From Tritrichomonas musculus (taxonomy: Eukaryota; Parabasalia; Tritrichomonadida; Tritrichomonadidae), in contig JAPFFF010000021.1 in the NCBI GenBank assembly GCA_039105265.1, positions 930,001 through 994,000 of the forward strand: a stretch of DNA of 64,000 nt. The letters run 5' to 3'. The notes under the pieces are model-generated. The model was not told the origin of the DNA, ran no database searches, and saw only the letters and a list, made by a program, of their open reading frames with translations. How positions within the stretch are numbered: position 1 is the stretch's first letter; every line of letters begins with the position of its first letter. The position numbers and the translations under genes were made by a program. Shown here in pieces: positions 29,579 through 41,066 of this stretch.

Positions 29579-30500
29579 CATGATATAATTACTTTATTAT
29601 AATTTCATAATAATCGTATTCATAATTATCGAATTATAAATCATTTTAATTAAACAGATATTTTTTGAATAAAAATATCAACTTTTTCAGAAAAAAATTT
29701 ATATAAATTTATAAATATATATATCTCAATATTAAACAGAAAAATCAAACAGATATTAAAACTGTAGATTTATGCTTCAATTTAAAAATTATTTTTATTA
29801 TTAATAAAATATGAAAAAGTATTTTTCACGCTTCTCACAATTTTGAATGGTTTATATTTTGGCTTACAGTGCTCTGAAAATTGTGTTTTATATTTTATTA
29901 CGTTTGTATAGTATTTGTCCATGATTTCGAACCAATGTGAAGAAAAAAAAAACATATTAACTTTTCATTATATATAAATAATATTTTTCATTAAATATAA
30001 ATGAAATTGGTAATGAATGTAAAATGATATGTGATATAAAAATGTTGATCAAAAATTTTATAAAATTTTTATTCAGATTTTATTGGAACAATTTAACTTC
30101 ATTTTTTTACATTACTTCCAGAGATATTAATAATATTATATAATACCAATAGCAACATCATATATAATATTGTTTAAATATGCAATTATATTAGTTGGGG
30201 CTGTTTGTTATATTAGGCTTCTGTGCGTGTAAATAATGCAGTGTGTGCGTATTGGTGTTTTAAATTAATTGTTTATAGTATAGTGTATTTAATTTATGTC
30301 GCTTAATATATTGTTTGGAAAGATTTTTTTCATTATTTTTAGTGAAAAATATTTGTAAATGATATGTTAATAAATATTGTATCGATTCCTGGTTGTTATA
30401 AGGGGGTAAATAAGCTTTTTCATATAAATTTATTGAAAAAAACATTGACAAAGTGAGCTTATTATTGGTATCTTTCAAGCCCCTTTGGTGCAAATGGTCC
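29579..30500. other. AT-rich spacer, nothing clear
   Basis: No gene or repeat is recognised. The 87-codon minus-strand frame at 30260-30523 might be the far 3' tail of the decayed transposase gene next to it, but no conserved motif is visible. Confidence 0.5.
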
Positions 30501-31020
30501 CCAAAATGCCTAAAAAGCATCATCGCAAATAAATCCTGTGTCTAACTACTACTGATTTTCATGCAAGGTCACTGCCTCAATTCCTTCAACAGCTTTTTGC
30601 AGTATTCTGTTTTCTTTAAATCGGGAAATTGTTCAAAGAAAGTTGAAATCATTTGGAAACTTAATTCAAATAAAAACAATCGAAACGGTAAATCGATTGA
30701 AATACTGAAATTTGCAGAAATCCATGATGCAAATGGTAGAAAAAAGCATGCATCAATGAAGTCTTGTTCTCTTAGCAGTTTAATTGTGTTTTCAAAAGTG
30801 AACATTTTGAGGCAATATGCATTTCTCATCTTCCCTGCTTTAGACGTGTCCAATATAGCATTTCCTAAATCTAGAATCCTTGAAACATTCTCAAAATCAG
30901 TCATAAAAGGTGATTCTGAAAATAAAGCTATTCGATTCATCTGAAAACGTGAACGAATACCTTTTCACAAGTGAAGTGGATCGCCTATTGGAATGGTTAA
31001 TTCAACATGATTACATAATA

Positions 31021-31329
31021 GACCTTTTTATAAAAAAAAATTTTTTTGCGATAAAGTATACTTTTTAGCGATAATGTCTACTTTTTCATAAAAAAAGAAC
31101 TTTTTCACTTAAACAAATGAATCTATATATCTTAAAAATAAACTGATAAAGCATAATTTATAACAACTAAAATATATTATATGTTTGTCTAGAATCATAT
31201 AACATTGGTTTTAAATCATAATTCTAATTGCTTTGCGTTTTTGTGAAAAAGTTCATTTTTATGAAAAAGTGACCATTATCGCTAAAAAGTATACTTTATC
31301 GCAAAAAAATTTCTTTTTATAAAAAAGTC
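31021..31329. mobile_element. 309-bp MITE/foldback with about 90-100-bp arms
   Basis: Arms 31021-31112 and 31228-31329 are inverted copies (TTTGCGATAAAGTATACTTT and TAGCGATAAT are shared) with small indels. The centre is about 115 bp. It interrupts the decayed transposase gene. No clean target duplication is seen. Confidence 0.75.
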
Positions 31330-31747
31330 TCATATAGTATAAATTTCATTCACCAACTTTAAAAAATCACTAGATCGTCTATCAACATAGTTTTGATAAA
31401 AAAGTTCGTGATCATTTGATAAGAATCTATCGCCGTCTGTTGATTTGTACCAAACATTGAATCCGTTCAAGATTAATGTGTTTTTAATATTTTCGGCGAT
31501 TTCATCCAATGATTCATTATAATTTCCATTGCACCACTTTTCAATATGAAGTAATTTTGGAGGTAATCTATAATCTAATGGTATTAACATATATATGAAA
31601 CCATTATTATAAGTGATTGTATCATTTGAACTCTCATTTTTATAACTTGTCATTGCTACAGTTGAAAAACTCTTGAAGGTTGTGGATTTCAAGAAAGCCA
31701 TTCTGTGTCTTATATTCATGTATAACATCATTAATTTGATCAATATA

Positions 31748-33023
31748 GGGGTCTCAAAAAGTTTTTAGGGCGACTATTAAAGAAACAGATTAAAGTTATA
31801 ATATTAAAATATAATAATCTTTACTTAATATATTCACAATTATTATTTATTATTTCATCGCATCTCTTTATCCATGATTCAAAAACCTTGTTCATTATGT
31901 CACTTGGTATTTCATGCAAGATTTCGGTTATTGCGTCAAATAATTCTTCAGGTGAGGTGAAAGATAATCCAGCTAGCTTTTCTTTCAGATATCCGAAAAG
32001 AAAGTAATCTGAGGGTGCCAAGTCTGGGCTGTATGGAGGATGTGGCACCCTCACAACACCATTTTTATTATACCACTCATTTGATTTTTTCGAGTTGTGA
32101 ACTCTACAATTATCGAGATGGAGTTTAAGCTTTTTCTTTTTTGATGTTTTTCTAAATTCATCAATTGTTGGTTCAAGCACATTATTAATAAAATATTCTG
32201 TATTAAAAGATTGACCTTTCTTCATCATATCAATATGAAAAATTCGATTTTTTGAGAACATTACTGTAATCATCACTTTTTCAGTACATATACTTTTTGA
32301 AACCCTAAATGGCACATCATCTTTAGATATTGACCATTTTTTTGCTGGTTCATAAGACAAAAAGAACCATGATTGGTCTCCTGTGATCAGATTAATGAAA
32401 TCTTTTTGTGACTCAGAAACAAGTATTGATTTTAATTCCAGTGCACCATTTACTCTTTTATTTTTCAGATCATTTGTCAGAGAATAAGGCACCCAACGTA
32501 AAGTGTAATTTTTGTAACCGAGAACTTCAGTTAAACGGTTATAAGCAGTACCATATGAACAACCACAAACATCACTTATTTGTGAAACAGAACTAAAAGG
32601 ATATTCTGTTAATGTTTTAAGAATAATTGCATCCAAATCATCTAATGGCGGTCTCCCTGATCTGGGCTTATCATCAATCGTTACACGCCCGCATTTAAAT
32701 TCATGATACCAGTATTCAACAGTTTTGGGTTTCAGCGCATTGCATTGATATACATTAACAAGTTTTTGGTGTATTTGAGCTGGCATTTTTCCTTTTAGAT
32801 AATAATAATGAATGATTCCTCGCTGCTCTATTTCAGACATTTGATTATATGTTTATATTTTTAATTTTAAACGAACTTTTTGACCTTTAACTCTATGAAT
32901 AAAGAATGAAAATTTAATTTGATAAGAAATATAATGTTACTAAGATCACTACTATATGTTATTAAAATATTACATTTTCAAACCATTCCAAAGATGGTCG
33001 CCCTAAAAACTTTTTGAGACCCC
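31748..33023 (-). mobile_element. mariner transposon, apparently complete
   Basis: Perfect 27-bp TIRs, starting GGGGTCTCAAAAAG, at 31748-31774 and 32997-33023, flanked by TA on both sides (31746-31747 and 33024-33025). Length is 1276 bp, with one intact transposase. Size, TIR length and TA target match the Tc1/mariner superfamily, close in form to the Tvmar elements of Trichomonas vaginalis. It lies inside an older decayed gene. Identical TIRs and an open frame suggest recent arrival. Confidence 0.93.
31821..32840 (-). CDS. mariner transposase (DD34D)
   Basis: This 339-residue protein cuts and pastes the element at TA sites. The N-terminal half has two helix-turn-helix DNA-binding regions (about 1-110), with GRPPLDD between them as in mariner proteins. 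The catalytic core has TGDQSWF (D155), LHLDNCRVH (D243) and SPDLAPSDYF (D278); exactly 34 residues separate the last two acids. The WVPYSL motif (about 118) corresponds to the WVPHEL region. Length is usual for the family. All key residues are present, so the enzyme may be active. The start is the first ATG after the right TIR; no host-type initiator is seen. Confidence 0.95.
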   Translation of the reverse strand: MSEIEQRGIIHYYYLKGKMPAQIHQKLVNVYQCNALKPKTVEYWYHEFKCGRVTIDDKPRSGRPPLDDLDAIILKTLTEYPFSSVSQISDVCGCSYGTAYNRLTEVLGYKNYTLRWVPYSLTNDLKNKRVNGALELKSILVSESQKDFINLITGDQSWFFLSYEPAKKWSISKDDVPFRVSKSICTEKVMITVMFSKNRIFHIDMMKKGQSFNTEYFINNVLEPTIDEFRKTSKKKKLKLHLDNCRVHNSKKSNEWYNKNGVVRVPHPPYSPDLAPSDYFLFGYLKEKLAGLSFTSPEELFDAITEILHEIPSDIMNKVFESWIKRCDEIINNNCEYIK

Positions 33024-33731
33024 TATATCAATAATACTTTTTTTCTTGTTTGATTAATTCCCCATATTTCAAATACAGCATTTGATAAGATGGCAAAGGT
33101 AGAAATTGTCTACATAAATTGTATGTTTTTGCATTGCTCAAGTAGATTAATAAATAAACGTCGCATATATCTGAATTATATTTTTATTGCTGAGAAAAAC
33201 ATTTTTCTAAAATGTTCCAAATGATGTTCATTGTTAATGATTTCGGAGCAATCAGAGTCCATTTTGATTCACTTGCATCAGTAATTATTCCAGAAATATC
33301 TGTTTGAGTATAAGATTCTGAGTAACTATTAATGACTTGTGTTTTTTTAGTCTGAATTGGTTCAGGTTGTGTTTGGAGATTGACAGGTGCAATTTTAGGA
33401 GAATTTTGATACATTCTTTTTATTTTTTTATCTCTTAATTCCCATTTTTTTTAGCTAATTGTGAAAAGTAATTATTAGGTTTTTCTTCATTATCTTTTGA
33501 TTCTTCATTGTCTGAAAAATCTGTTTTATCTAATTGTTGTATTAATTTAGCAGTAATTAGTTCATAAGGACTTTTTAATTCAAATCTATGAATTTTTTCA
33601 TTGTTTTCTGATTGATTGTAGAGTATATTCTGAACTGGCCTATCAACAACTTGAATTTTAACTGCAATTTCTTTTTCTTCTCCATCCACCCATTCAGCAG
33701 GTAAGAATGCGATCATTTCTTTAGACTGCAA

Positions 33732-34551
33732 TTAATAATAATGAAATGAAATAGTTGAATGATTTTATTTTGCATTAAAGAACAAATATCCTCATAAAAA
33801 GATAATATTCGTTTTTTATATATATATATCAAAAGATGGACGTTTTTCTCTTAAATCTAACGTTTACATTAACTTTAAAACATAAATTTCTTAAAAAGAA
33901 ATGAATAGATCAACTCTTATATTAAATTAAATATATATATATATATATATTTATCAAAGCAAATAAATATTTATTGTATAATTTAAATAAGATTTCTTTT
34001 TCAAGAAATAATGTATCTTGTTAAATAACCATTTATCAACACAAAAACAAAAATACATTTTTCTCTAAAACTAGCGCATAAATTAATTAACATAAATAAT
34101 GACAAAAAATTTATAAAATAAAAAATATATTTATTATATTTAAATTAAAAAATTTCGAGTATTTCCTCTACTTGAATACCTCTCATAAACTGAACCAAAA
34201 ACTCAGTAACACCAAAGTTCTCAAAAAAGTGAAAATTCAAAAGAAATGAAGAGAAAATAAAATAAAATTGCCTCAAAAAGTGAAAATAATTGGTACTGAG
34301 ATTTTGGCCGCTTCAAAAAGTTTAAAAAATAAAAAAAATATATCTTAATTATCTTAATTATTAACACTGTAATTAATTTTCTTTCCTAAGTTTCCATTTA
34401 GTATATGTGTGTTGATATTTAAATTATATATATATAAAAGATCTTGAGGAGAATAACTTAAATATAGTATTGTATCTATAATAGTATTAGTTGGAACTAG
34501 TTGTAAGGAAAAGCTTTCCTATTTTTCTGTCGGATTACTAAATAAGGTAGG
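33732..34551. other. AT-rich spacer, nothing clear
   Basis: Contains an AT dinucleotide run (about 33931-33951). The phrase CTCAAAAA(A)GTGAAAAT occurs twice between 34225 and 34290. No gene is supported. Confidence 0.6.
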
Positions 34552-34730
34552 TAAGAAAATCAAGTAACAATGTAATTTCAAAGGTATGCGATTTTATAAA
34601 AGCATGACCAAATTAGAAAAATCTTGCAATTTATGGTATAGTACATCGGAAGTATATTTGGTGATATCGGTCTTGGGAGTCTAAAAGCGATCGCATATCT
34701 TTGAAATTACATTGTTACTTGATTTTCTTA
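34552..34730. mobile_element. 179-bp palindromic MITE with 41-bp arms
   Basis: Arms 34552-34592 and 34690-34730 are inverted copies with one mismatch, tips TAAGAAAATCAAGTAAC. If the outer TA is the target duplication, this is a Tc1/mariner-type MITE. The centre (about 97 bp) has no coding capacity. Confidence 0.7.
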
Positions 34731-34743
34731 TTAATATCTTTGA

Positions 34744-35117
34744 ACTAAAATGAAGAGATAATAATGAATACAAATAGGTGAAATGTAAAATTTAGATAAA
34801 AATAATGTATTTCAAAATTGAGAGAAGACCGTTTATAATATGTTTAATTTTTATTCAAAATCATCGTTTTTTGTATAATAAAAAAGAAAATAATGATTAT
34901 TGTTGATACATTTTTAAACTTTATTAAATGAACTATAAATTTAATAGTTTTTTAACTCTGTATTTTAAATGAATATTTGAATAATAATGAAAATTAGCAT
35001 AATTTTACAACGCTTTCTGTACCATCTGTATTGATAATTATATGTGAAATACGATGGAGAATATTATTTGAGACGACAAAGGTTTTTAATCGAGTAAAAC
35101 ATCTAATATTTCAACTA
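34744..35117 (-). repeat. Inverted-repeat arm (right), partner of 24233-24606
   Basis: The 374-bp reverse-complement copy of 24233-24606, starting 13 bp after the 179-bp MITE. Both arms have their outer ends pointing away from each other, as the TIRs of one large element would. Confidence 0.85.
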
Positions 35118-35390
35118 TTTGAAATATAGCATCGATTTGTAAACCTGTTACTCTGCTAGTAATATTGAAATTATTGACGTAAAAAACGATGATCTATAAT
35201 AAGCAGGAAATAAATAGTCTTTTTCTGAAGGAACGAACTGGATATAATTATATGTATCTGATGAAGGCGGAATTTTTCGACAATATTATGTAGTTATGCT
35301 CCTTATACGGTACCGTTCAAAATATATGATTTTGAGATCTCTCCTCGATAAACATCAATTCTCGATACATCGATTTATAAATGGTCGTTT
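35118..35390. other. Spacer with weak coding look
   Basis: Slightly less AT-rich than its surroundings, but no frame longer than a few dozen codons and no recognised motif. Confidence 0.5.
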
Positions 35391-35720
35391 GTCGATTGGC
35401 AAAGAAGGGCCATCTTTCCGCATAAAAAGTCCTATCGTGTTTGTCGATTGGTAAAAAAAGATTTTTTTTTTTTTTTACCAATCGACAACAACTTTTTGAA
35501 TGAAAAAATTTTTTTAGAAAAATTTCCTATTTGTCGATTGGCTTTCGCCCGTAAAAATCACCCCCTCAATTTCACTTAACGGCCAAATTGCCCTTCAAAT
35601 CAACTGGTGAAAAGTGCGATGTTTACTTCATTTCGCACTTTTCACCTTTGGTAGTATTCAATTTACTTCGTTTTTTATTCAATTTTAAAAATTCATTTTA
35701 CACTTTTCACCAGTTGATTT
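35391..35720. repeat. Cluster of hairpins built on TGTCGATTGG and GGTGAAAAGTGCG
   Basis: TGTCGATTGG occurs at about 35397, 35442 and 35532, and inverted at about 35477. One pair makes a near-perfect hairpin, 35441-35488, with an A/T-run stem. Next to it, 35597-35619 (ATCAACTGGTGAAAAGTGCG) pairs with 35633-35646 and, alternatively, with 35701-35720. No protein frame. Overlapping alternative hairpins suggest a foldback element or structured RNA. Confidence 0.7.
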
Positions 35721-37244
35721 TTATTAAGAAAAAAACTTTTAAAAAATCATTTAATAATTGAAAAAATGAAAAATAAATATTACCGGTAAAATTTAATGAT
35801 TTAAAAGTAATTATTACTTTAATTCTAAAGAATTTGGTTTAATTAAATATAAAATGATAAAATATTTGGCTAATGAAAGTAATAAATAAGTGTGAATAAT
35901 ATAAAATGCGTTTGTGTAAGTATTATATTATTAATAAATGCAAAAAAAAAATCAATTTTTCTTTAAATAATTATTTAAGGAATATTTACTTTTTTCAATT
36001 CTAAAAAAATTCTTAATTTAATAATTAATACTAATTGTTTATTCATAAAATATAAAAATGAGCATATTTTTTGAGAGGTAGCTTAGATATTTGAGAAAAT
36101 GATGATATAGTGTTTTTTGTAATATTTTACCTTTAAATTGGTTTATTATGATTCATTTTAGTATAATAATATGGAGTAACATTGTTTTTCACGTGAATTT
36201 AATTATTTTTTGAATTAAAAATTAAACTTCACATTGATTTGAGGTAATTTGGAATATTATAGTATCTAATTCAAAATTAATATTTGCAAGTAGGAATAGA
36301 TTTTGGGTGTTTAAAAAAAATTGAATAAATAATTTTATATAATATGATATTCAAGAATTGATAATTGAATTAGATTTGTACGTTTTAAATATTGTTTTGA
36401 ATATTTTTGAATGTTTTCAATTTTTTTTATCTCAATATTTCTGATTGTTATAAATTTTATATTTTAATGCTTTTTAGTATATTTACCAAAAATACTTATG
36501 TTACTAAATTATACTTTAAATATATTGAATGTATATATAACAGTATTTAAATAATCATTTTAATATTTTAAATTAAAAGTTATTAATAAGATTTAAAAGT
36601 TTATATTATTTTATTTCTCAAAAAACGATTTTCAAAAAATTCAAAACGTATTTTTATAAATGGTTATATTCAAATATATCAGTTAAGAATTAATGAGTAT
36701 GAAATATGAATTATTTATTATCTTTTATATTAATTTGAAGTTTGATGATTTGAAATTTAAATGTATTCTTTTTTTAATTAATATACAAAATAAATCAAAG
36801 TATTTTTGAAAAGTTTGATTTATTACCGTACCTTGAAAAACCTAATATTGCTCTCAAATAACTTCATACTAGATTTGAATGAAATTGAATGATCTTTATA
36901 ACAAAGAAAATTAAGCATATCTCCAAAAATTTAAAAGAAATAATACATTATCTTTATCTAAAAAACAATATATTTTCGATTTAGGCAACTTGCAATATTA
37001 TCAGATCTATTTGCTATAAAAATTAAGTTTCTCGTAATGTAGCTTAACGAAAACTATTATGATTTACTTTTATTTGCTTTTCGACTGCTTCTCTTCTTTT
37101 GGTATTTTCAATGATATTATTGTTTTTTTTTTTTTTATGAAAGAGGTATTGAAATTACCAAAATTTGAATAAAATCCAAAATTAAAACGATTTTTTCATA
37201 ATTTTTTAATATAAACCAATTTCTTATTAAAAATTTTTAATCAA
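35721..37244. other. AT-rich spacer, nothing recognised
   Basis: Long A and T runs and no open frame with protein-like composition. Nothing supported. Confidence 0.65.
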
Positions 37245-37720
37245 TCAAATTGTCCATTTTAAAAAGGCATTTCTTGTGAATCTAATAGGACTCATTAGAC
37301 TTGGAAAATTTGAAAGAACATTTCCTTTAGATATTTCTTTTCTTTTTAAATTATTAAAAGAACTTGGATGGATTTTTGGAATCTGATTTACATTATTATA
37401 ATGAATTTTGTAATTTTTCTCATAAATTTTTAATCTATTTTCGTCTATCTGAGGTTCAAACAATATTCGTCTATTTGTTTCTTAAATATAATAGTGTCAA
37501 CATCTCCAATGTAAGGTATATTTCCTCCTGATTCGCTATGAGGAAGCCAACGATTTCCTGAGAGAGTTGCACAAATGGCAGTTGAAATAGATTGAGGTGT
37601 GAGACCAAAAGTATTTTCAATATATTCTTGTTTCAGTCCTTACCTTTTCATTTCACATATCTGGATTTGTTCTCTGGAAAAAGTAGTTTTTTCTTCATCT
37701 GTCCAATTAAATTGATTCAT
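37245..37720 (-). pseudogene. Decayed gene with helix-turn-helix-like N-terminus
   Basis: From an ATG at 37720 the minus strand reads MNQFNWTDEEKTTFSREQ, reaches a TAA at codon 27 (37640-37642), then continues in the same frame with LKQEYIENTFGLTPQSIS and a PHSESGGN phrase. This looks like a helix-turn-helix. A further frame (37245-37463) continues with MFEPQIDENRLKIYEKN to the region's end. It is probably the N-terminal part of a transposase or DNA-binding gene. The TAA codon sits in GGTAAGG, but no trichomonad intron branch/acceptor signal follows, so decay is more likely than splicing. Confidence 0.45.
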
Positions 37721-37890
37721 ATAATAAAAATGAAAATCAACGTATATTTTTTTACTTCATTTGTTAAAATTAAAAATTTTCAATGAATAAACTTCACAGT
37801 AGTTTCTCAAAAATTCTTTACAATTGAAATATTTGTATTAAACTATAATAAATTTCAATAATTGAATGGATTTAGTATAGTCACCCCAAT

Positions 37891-38106
37891 AAGTTTTGAT
37901 AAGAAACAAATTCAAAAAGGGTTTATTACACTTTTATTCCAAGAAAAAGTTGTTTTTCTTTTTTTAAAAAGTTACGGTTTCTATCAAAACTTTATGGCAG
38001 CTATAAGGAGATATCTTAATAAAATTTGACCTTAAATTGGCCTTAAATTGACCTTTTAAAATAAGCCAAATTTTATTAAAATGCTTCTTCATAGTTGCCA
38101 TAAAGT
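37891..38106. repeat. Nested foldback repeat
   Basis: 37891-37907 pairs with 37977-37992 (AAGTTTTGATA and its complement). Overlapping the second arm, 37989-38031 pairs with 38065-38106 (ACTTTATGGCA and TAATAAAATTTG). The two hairpins share a boundary, as in a compound MITE. CCTTAAATTG is tandemly repeated in the second loop. Confidence 0.65.
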
Positions 38107-41066
38107 ATGATTTACTGTTTGTAGCCTTTCTAGAATTATAAATACTTATTAGAATAACAGCATATAAGATAAAATCCTTGAAAATTTATGTTATGGGCTA
38201 TATTTCATACGTTCTTAATGCTATCTGCCTTATATATTTTTGATTTTTTTTTCTGAGTAATTTTTTTTTATTCAAAATTTTTTATTTTCTGAATTTTTTC
38301 AAATTTGTTTATCTTATTTTTTTCTTGTGATCATGAGTTTAAAAAATACATTTATAATTTATACTGCAAAAAAATTCATAATTATTTGTAATTATAAATT
38401 GTTACTTCATTATTCCTGATATATAAATTGTTCAAAATTGAGAATATTATTTATATTATTTTTTCAAAGTTTAAACAGCCAAGTTCATTTAAAATCTATA
38501 TCAAAATTTTTTGGGAAGACTATATGAAGTTATATTGAGAGTAGTATGAGGTTTTTAAATATACGGTAAACATTTGTATAGTGTATAAAATAATCATCTG
38601 AAATTTTTGTGAACATAGATTAAAATTTATATCAATTTTAATTATTAACCGAAAATAAGTTTTCAGAAAATAAAATTATAATATATTAATAAAATATTTA
38701 ATTCTTATTTGATTTGTATTTTACACCATATATCTTTAATATAACCAAATTGAATGAATTTGAATGAAATGAATATAATGATTTTTAATCTTATTTTATC
38801 TTTTTCTCGATAAAAAATGAAGTAAAATAAATTAAAATCAATAATTAATTTTATAAATGAACTATTTAAATAATAAATTATATTTATTATTTTAAAACAA
38901 CAATTCTAAATATATTTTTAAGTCCAGATTTTATTTATCCAAATTAAAGATTTTAATTTTTAACTGAAGATTTATATTAAATCTTAAAGTTTATATGGTT
39001 AATGAAATAACCTAGTTTCTTTTTATTCATGATTATTAAAATTTAATTTGAAGATTCCAAAAACATTTTAAGCATATTATTCTTACAATTGCTTCTTATT
39101 AATATATTATAATATAAAAATTTAAATTTAAATTGATAATAATCTTGAAAATTATAAAAATTAATAATTCTATATTGCAATATTATATTTTATTATTTTT
39201 AAAATAAATATATTTCAAATAATTATAAAATAATGCTTGTCATTATTTTTATTTCAAGATAATATTCGTTTTCCCATTGTTATTTTTGAATACTTTACAT
39301 GTTATTTAAAATAGTTTGAAAATATTTTTGATATTCCTAGATTTACATTACATTTAATATATTATTTGTATAATAATATTCTTTCTATAATAAATATCCA
39401 ATTATAATCATGATATATATATATTTATTTAGAGATAAAAGATTAATAAAAATTTCAAATAATAACGGTTATTTAAATAATATTTTTTTTTTTAATTTGC
39501 ATTTATCTCAATAAAATTATAAATAAATAAGTAAATATTAATCTTTTTTGAGAGTATCATTTATAAAATTATTGTATAATGCATCAAAAAGTCAAAATAT
39601 TCTGGAATTTTGATTTTATTTTGGATTATGAAATCTGTATCTTATTTTTTAAAGTTTACGGTGTAAGTTTATTACTTAAAAATATATTGATAGACATTAC
39701 ATTTAGCCTATCTATTTGGAAATTGTAATATTATTTATTTGCTAATAGGTATTTTACTTTATATTGGATTATCAAAGCTCTTTGAAATCATGAATAATTG
39801 AAATAAATAAAAAGTCTATATATAAATAAATTCAACACATTGCTTACATTACAAATATATTAATTATACTGTTTTTTATTAAATATATATTGAGATATTT
39901 TAATGTTTTATAAAAAATTTAAATTTTTATTTCAAGATTTCTGGCGATGATTTTGATTCATAATTTGGGATATAATTATCAAATCTATTCATATTTAAAA
40001 TTTGATGAAAATTGCTGATTATTCTTTATTTGAAGATAGAGTTTTTGCAAAAAGCATAAAAAAATTATTCATTAATTATGATTATCACAGCAATTATTTC
40101 ACCTCTCACTGAATAACTTAATAAAATAAATTGGTGTAATGTAGCAACGTATTTTAAAACATTATTTATTATTCTATTTAAATGAAATAAGAAAATAAAA
40201 TCAATTTATTTTTCTGGCGCCAATTTTCAAAGAAAAGATTAGCGGATAAAAAAACAACTTTTCATTTTTATCTTCATTAAACTATATAATTATATTTAAT
40301 ACCATTGTTAATTATTGTTGAATAACATTAATAACAGTTTTCATTCTTAATTAAAGAGTTATGAAAATAATATCATATTGAAAAAAAAAATATATGGTTA
40401 TGGTTATTGATTGATTATATAGTTTTAGTTGTGCGTTTTAAAATTAGTTAAATCATAAAATATTATTTTTAATGAAATATGCAAAAGATATTAATACAAA
40501 TTTAATAACGTATTTGTCTATTAACTTTTTCTGAATCTTTTATATATATCTTTTACCAAAAAGAATTGATTTTATCGAAATCCACATATAATTATTGATC
40601 GTTCAAAGGTCATATCAATTTTTTATTTGATATTGAAGCCTTGTTATGAATTTTTTACTCAAATCTTTATCAGAAAACGAGCTCTGAATCGATCTTTTTT
40701 TTTCACATAGTAAAGCTAGCATGTTATTTCACATTTTAAATATACACTCCTGAAATATTAAACCAGGTACACCATATTCCACAATATTCAATATTCACAG
40801 ATTATTCAAATTCTGGGAAATGGCCCTAGGGATTTTAATGAACCCTCGATTAGATTGAAATTCTCAAATAAATAAATAGTTACGCTTAATACCGATGCTA
40901 TATCACCATAAGTTTTAAAGTTATATTTAAAAAAATTTTATTTATTTATTTATTTTGATTTTAATATATTTGATACAAGAATAAAAATCAATAAATGCAT
41001 GCAATTATTTTTAATTCCATATGTTGATGTTTTCTTTAAAATAACGAGATTTTGAAAAAAACGTAG
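38107..41066. other. 3-kb gene-free AT-rich stretch
   Basis: No coding frame, RNA gene or repeat arms found by eye. A lone GGCGCCAATTTTC at about 40216 matches the tip-proximal phrase of the 29114 MITE. A slightly GC-richer patch at about 40760-40860 has no frame. Confidence 0.55.

Larger units (their letters stand above)
30569..33716 (-). pseudogene. Decayed P-element-like transposase gene, split by a mariner and a MITE
   Basis: Read on the minus strand, this is a broken relative of the intact gene at 41067-43106. Successive blocks match it in order: LCRQFLPLPS (about 33130; compare LCKWMPFPAE), LLHIEKWCNGNYN and STDGD (31330-31743), GDPLHL followed by KGIRSR (about 30950-30985; compare CDFLHLIKRLR), then ACFFLPFASW (30569-30940; compare AAAFWFPICC). 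It has at least one nonsense codon near 33185 and one inside the HLxK motif (30965-30967). A mariner (31748-33023) and a 309-bp foldback (31021-31329) are inserted in it. The frames at 33184-33716 look like its N-terminal part but could be another gene. Interrupted twice, it is older than both insertions. Confidence 0.6.

Noticed and set aside
30260-30523. 87-codon minus-strand frame as a gene
   Set aside because: No motif, poor composition; at most a tail of the decayed transposase gene.
30561-30944. Plus-strand 127-codon frame
   Set aside because: Antisense to the decayed transposase block, whose minus-strand translation matches the gene at 41067.
37630-37660. Intron in the decayed helix-turn-helix gene (GTAAG at the stop)
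   Set aside because: No ACTAAC-type branch/acceptor typical of trichomonad introns follows, and a further frame change is present.
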